Shown here piece after piece: positions 18,503-21,860 of a stretch of DNA of 21,860 nt. Both the position numbers and the translations under genes were made by a program. Under the pieces are notes generated by a model. That model saw nothing but the letters and a program-made list of their open reading frames with translations. It was not told the origin of the DNA and made no database searches. The stretch's first letter is position 1; each line of letters starts with the position of its first letter. This DNA is from Rhizomucor pusillus (taxonomy: Eukaryota; Mucoromycota; Mucoromycetes; Mucorales; Lichtheimiaceae). The stretch spans positions 1 to 21,860 of the forward strand of contig FWWN02000641.1 of assembly GCA_900175165.2 (NCBI GenBank). Reading direction: 5' to 3'.

Positions 18503-21035
18503 TCACTGCTGGCCGTTATCTTCAAGTTTCTTCTTCTTATTTTTCTTCTTCTTTTTCTTCACCATCGTATCTTTCACTCTCACAATCTTTTTGTCTTCAT
18601 CCTGTTCTTTGTCTCCGTTGACTTCATCGTTATCGACTGGCATCGACCGTTTCTTGGTCATTCGTTCTTCAGGACGAGTATAAAGAACCTCTTGAGCAGC
18701 TGCAGGTTCTACAGAAGTAACAGTAATTGATTGCTGTGTGGCAACGGGTTTGGATGGAGCTGCGGCGTCAGATAGTTGAACATGCCTTTGTTTGATTTCT
18801 TCTCCTGTCTTTGTAATAAACTTAACACCGTCTAACGGCTGCAATAATTTGATTTTTGATTTGATTGCTTCTGCCAACCTCTCGGCAGCCAAGTCCTTAT
18901 CGAGCTGTGCCTCCATGTCTTCTTCTCCGGTTCCAAACAATGCAGAAACGGGTTTTGTCAGTTTGGCCGCAGCCTCCGCTCGTTCGCGATCAATACGCTC
19001 AAGATCAAACGTTGATGGATCCACTTGCTCTTTCGCATTCTTAGCAAATGTTGAACGCATGGATGCTTCCGGAGCTATTGTCGGAATTGTCTTTTCCTTC
19101 TCTTCTTCTTGCTCTAGATCCCTTGTTTGCGGCACGTTGGCCTTGAGACCATCCATTTTGGCACGATGGATAAGCATACCCAGTGCCTGTGCATTCATAC
19201 GCACCAGCGGCGGGCATGGGTTGCAGCAACCGAGCACACCGGCGGACTCGGTTGGCATTCTCTCCACCAAAGCAAAAAGCATGTGGTTAGGCAGCACATA
19301 TCGCAAGGATTCGTCTTCTTCGCGTGCAGTGTGGTCACGCCATGCATGCAGTGCTTTGAAAACAGCATGCTGCTGATTTGTCATGGGATGCCTCCATTTA
19401 CGCAACAAATTCTTCCATCCGTTCGGACCCAAGCCGAATTCGGCGTCGTATACTTCCTTTTCGTATTTTTTGAGCGCGACTTGATTGGAGTTCTGTAACA
19501 CTGTCCGTAAAAGATTTTCATGTCCGGATGATCCTTGTAAAAGTGTGTTGCGCAAACAATCGTATATGTACAGCAGGTAATGTGTATCTGCCCTGGCATA
19601 CTTTAACATTTCTTCAGGGAGCGGTCTATGCATCGAGTTTATATATTAACGACTGCAATTTTTGTGTCGGCAGTTTCCTTCCTGTACCTTATCCGCCAGT
19701 CTGCTAATTGATATTTCTTGTCGGCTTCAACGGAACAAAACTTGTTTAGGAGATATGCAAGACTGTGCATAGGATAATCTAAAGATGATATGACGTGCGT
19801 TAGTCGATGCTACCCTTAAAAGTGCACATGACAGGGCTTTCTCACCTAACGCTTTCGTTGCAAAATATGTATCAAACATATTTACAATGTAAAGACCAAA
19901 GTCGCGTTGTAACCATACGATATCAGACTCTGCACCGTGCAAAACCTAAACAAGTGTTTAATACGCGTTTTTATCCTTTTTCCATGCATATGTCCGGAGA
20001 AGACCAACCTTGACTATCTCGGGATTGGCAAAGTATTCATTTAGTTGCCATAATTGATCACGCAGTGCCAAAGTATCCACGATGTAATCTTCGTCTCGAG
20101 TGCTGATTTGCATTAAACAAGTAAAACCTTGGAAACTGCGATAATTGTGATGTTCCAAATCGATGGCAAGTTCCTTGACTCCTTTGAAATCATCCATCAT
20201 TTTTTCGAGTTGTTCACCGGTTTCTACCCAATGTGCAGATGTTTCGTCAAATGGATGGTATTTTATGGGTTCACGTTCTTGCAGCATGTGGTCCGGATAT
20301 TCCAGATTCATGATTTCATGTTCATATGGATGCGGAATGGTTTTTAATACTTCTGGATCTTCCATGTTACCCGTAAAGACTACGTGATCATGTTACTATC
20401 CAGTAGTTCTATAGTATTCCCACTTTTTTACTTACTTTGGTCCAATGGTACTTTGGCGTGTGGTTTGTACCGAATCTTTGGCACAAAAGGCATGTCGGCG
20501 CCGTTATCCACCTTATCCTTAAACTTTATCTGCGGTCGTACAATATTCTTTGCATAATACAATTCGCCCTCAAGCCTCTTCTTCTTTTCTGGTTTTTGTG
20601 CAGAAGTTTCTTCAGGTCTTATAACTCGGCCTTGCATCTCGTCCAGACAGACATCCTAACGGATACGTTACATACATGCTTGCATTTAAAAAAAGTATCA
20701 AAACTACGACTTACTGCACGCTCAAGTAAGCTGTCGACCACGTCAACCACGTTATCAAACTGATCTACAACATCGTCTACATCCTCGAAACTCTGTATTT
20801 GACTTCCAGTATCCAAAGCTGCGTGCTTTGTGATTCTGTTGGCGATCTGCAAAACTTTTGATCCGCAGATATCGAGATCTTTAGCAAATTGTCGATCTAG
20901 AGACCGGTAAAAGCCAATGTCCTCGGTCGAAATCGCATTGCTAGCTGCAGTGGCTGAAACTAGAGCCTTGAACAGCGATTGCTGATATCCTTTGTAATCT
21001 TGTCGCGGATCGGGTATGGACGGAGACGGTGACAT
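18503..21035 (-). CDS. RRP6: Nuclear exosome 3'-5' exoribonuclease Rrp6/EXOSC10
   Basis: Rrp6 is the nuclear exosome-linked exonuclease that trims 5.8S rRNA, snoRNAs and degrades nuclear RNA. Exons on the minus strand are 21035-20715, 20655-20436, 20379-20009, 19945-19846, 19778-19688 and 19625-18503, giving 741 aa. The PMC2NT domain (about 15-105) starts after [18 protein letters not shown] and would bind the Rrp47 partner. The DEDD-Y nuclease has Exo [10 protein letters not shown] (Asp254, Glu256), Exo [12 protein letters not shown] (Asp312) and Exo [12 protein letters not shown] (Tyr377, Asp381). An HRDC domain follows (about 430-510). The C-terminal tail is charged and ends in a Lys-rich [11 protein letters not shown] stretch, a likely nuclear signal. 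All six exons join in phase, for example [13 protein letters not shown]. The start at 21035 is the first ATG before PMC2NT; the frame stays open upstream to a stop at 21093, so an upstream exon is possible. Confidence 0.95.
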
Positions 21036-21454
21036 TTGATAAAAGAAAGGCAATTGCACTTTGCTCCGCTTTTCAAAATCAAGAAGTTCAACCTAGACAG
21101 TCACAAAAATGGTTATGCTGCATTTGAATTAGGCAGACTACTGCGTATTTAAAAACAGTTGGCGTTTGGAGCATCAAATTGCACGACAATCAAGACAAAT
21201 TTAAACCTTTCGAACCAAATTAATAAATATTCTTGTCGATCTATGGACGACGAAAACTTACCATATTGGTTCAAATTTGCCATGTAGTGCAGTTGCTCCA
21301 AACAATGCCAACCGGATCAATCAGTAAAAAATCCAGGTATTATAGGCTTGTATTCTCTTTTACTTACCGAGTCATCTAAAGAGAAGCAGTCTCAATATTA
21401 GTACCTCTATAATATTCAGAATCCAGGATGAACTGCAAGGCTTACCGTAAAAAC
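21036..21454. other. Interval between the Fanzor-like stop and the RRP6 start, with a chain of splice-like signals
   Basis: No complete coding frame was found. On the minus strand there are donor 21445 (ACG|GTAAGC), branch TACTAAT at 21403-21397, acceptor TTTAG at 21376, an 8-nt piece 21375-21368, donor GTAAGT at 21367, acceptor GGAG at 21296, a 34-nt piece 21295-21262, donor GTAAGT at 21261, and acceptor TCTAG at 21093, which opens into the RRP6 first exon. It could be an RRP6 leader, the 3' tail of the Fanzor-like transcript, or an element end. Confidence 0.45.
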
Positions 21455-21860
21455 CTAAACCCTTTTGGGTCCCACATTCGCAGTGGTGGGTTGATTTGAT
21501 GTTGGTCTGACAAATGGTTCCGGGTGGGCAAGTCCTTGTAAGACTCTTGAAGCGATATAATACATATTCTTAGAGGTATTTACATCTCTGTTCCACAGCA
21601 TGCCGCAGTTTTGACAGTCAAGGATGCCATGGTGAGAGATGTTAACCTCAGTAGTAACATTGCGGAGGCTCCTCGCCAAACAGGAATGACAAACCTAGGT
21701 CGATTGATATTAGCTTTCGTCACTAGTNACTTGCTAGTCGTTCCTTACTTGAGAGGTACGGTACTCGTCAATGGTCACAATAACTGCCTCTCCTCGTGCC
21801 TCGCGCCGTTTAAGCATTCTGTATAGGATGCCGACAATTCCGCTTTCATGTCCTTTGATT
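21455..21860 (-). CDS. TnpB/Fanzor-like RNA-guided nuclease homologue, C-terminal part, 5' end outside window
   Basis: On the minus strand the visible exons are 21860-21749 (open at the edge) and 21694-21455, joined over a 54-nt GT-AG intron, giving 116 complete codons. The visible order is IKGHESG, then VIVTIDEYRTSQVCHSC, then LDCQNCGMLWNRDVNTSKNM, ending near EPFVRP and a short tail PKRV. CHSC and CQNC form a four-cysteine zinc ribbon; NRDVN holds the RuvC-III Asp. This zinc-ribbon plus RuvC-III arrangement, with DEYRTS directly before it, is that of TnpB and its eukaryotic relatives, the Fanzor proteins. An intron and the fungal context favour Fanzor over a bacterial contaminant. RuvC-I and RuvC-II would lie beyond the right edge, so activity cannot be judged. 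A single N at 21727 falls in the intron. The stop is TAG, and the same frame after it continues into a strong splice donor, so the annotated end may not be the ancestral one. Confidence 0.8.

Noticed and set aside
18792..19376. 194-codon plus-strand frame opposite the RRP6 last exon
   Set aside because: Long but antisense to the conserved HRDC and tail; Ser/Ala-rich as expected for a shadow frame.
1..21860. tRNA genes, CRISPR arrays and long terminal repeats
   Set aside because: I looked for B-box-like GGTTCGAnTCC, regular spaced repeats and long direct repeats and found none convincing by eye; a tRNA scan and self-alignment would be decisive.
21455..21860. Bacterial IS605/IS607 TnpB contamination
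   Set aside because: The conserved sequence is interrupted by a 54-nt GT-AG intron with in-frame stop, and the contig continues into fungal RRP6.

Overview
This window is a gene-dense stretch of a fungal nuclear genome. Evidence for this is short spliceosomal introns (about 52-82 nt) with GTAAGT/GTATGT-type donors and branch sites such as TACTAAT, very short intergenic gaps, and protein families typical of fungi. The gene content (an HMG-box protein of the MATA type, a FAR1-domain transcription factor, and a TnpB/Fanzor-like C-terminus) points to an early-diverging lineage, most likely Mucoromycota/Mucorales. That placement is inference; no phylogeny was run.

Layout from left to right: (1) the 3' part of an HMG-box gene (+), cut by the left edge; (2) an alanyl-tRNA editing protein of the AARSD1/AlaX family (-, 4 exons); (3) the atypical kinase RIO1 (+, 7 exons), divergent from it; (4) a small Cdc25/Ych1-like rhodanese phosphatase (-, 3 exons), convergent with RIO1 with 10 bp between stop codons; (5) the replication licensing ATPase CDC6/Cdc18 (+, 4 exons); (6) the catalytic subunit of DNA polymerase alpha, POL1 (-, 12 exons), convergent with CDC6 with 26 bp between stops; (7) an ASNSD1-type asparagine synthetase-like protein (+, 10 exons), divergent from POL1 across a 164-bp promoter full of ACGCG boxes; (8) a TARG1/OARD1-like macrodomain hydrolase (-, 2 exons); (9) a FAR1-type zinc-chelating transcription factor (-, 4 exons); (10) an 850-bp stretch with no supported gene; (11) the nuclear exosome exonuclease RRP6 (-, 6 exons); (12) the 3' end of a TnpB/Fanzor-like gene (-), cut by the right edge.

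Two functional themes stand out. CDC6 and POL1 are adjacent G1/S replication genes, and both have MCB-like ACGCG motifs upstream, which suggests shared cell-cycle control. RIO1 and RRP6 both act in ribosome biogenesis and RNA processing. Most other genes look like ordinary housekeeping genes.

The most unusual element is the Fanzor-like C-terminus at the right edge. It carries a zinc ribbon and the RuvC-III NRDVN motif typical of eukaryotic relatives of the RNA-guided nuclease TnpB. About 420 bp separate its stop codon from the RRP6 start, and that interval holds a chain of strong splice signals that no known gene explains. Gene models were built by hand from splice phase and family conservation. 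Two introns have GC-AG boundaries, three are stop-free multiples of 3 nt, and POL1 has one place where either an A-rich intron or a 1-nt homopolymer error must be assumed.
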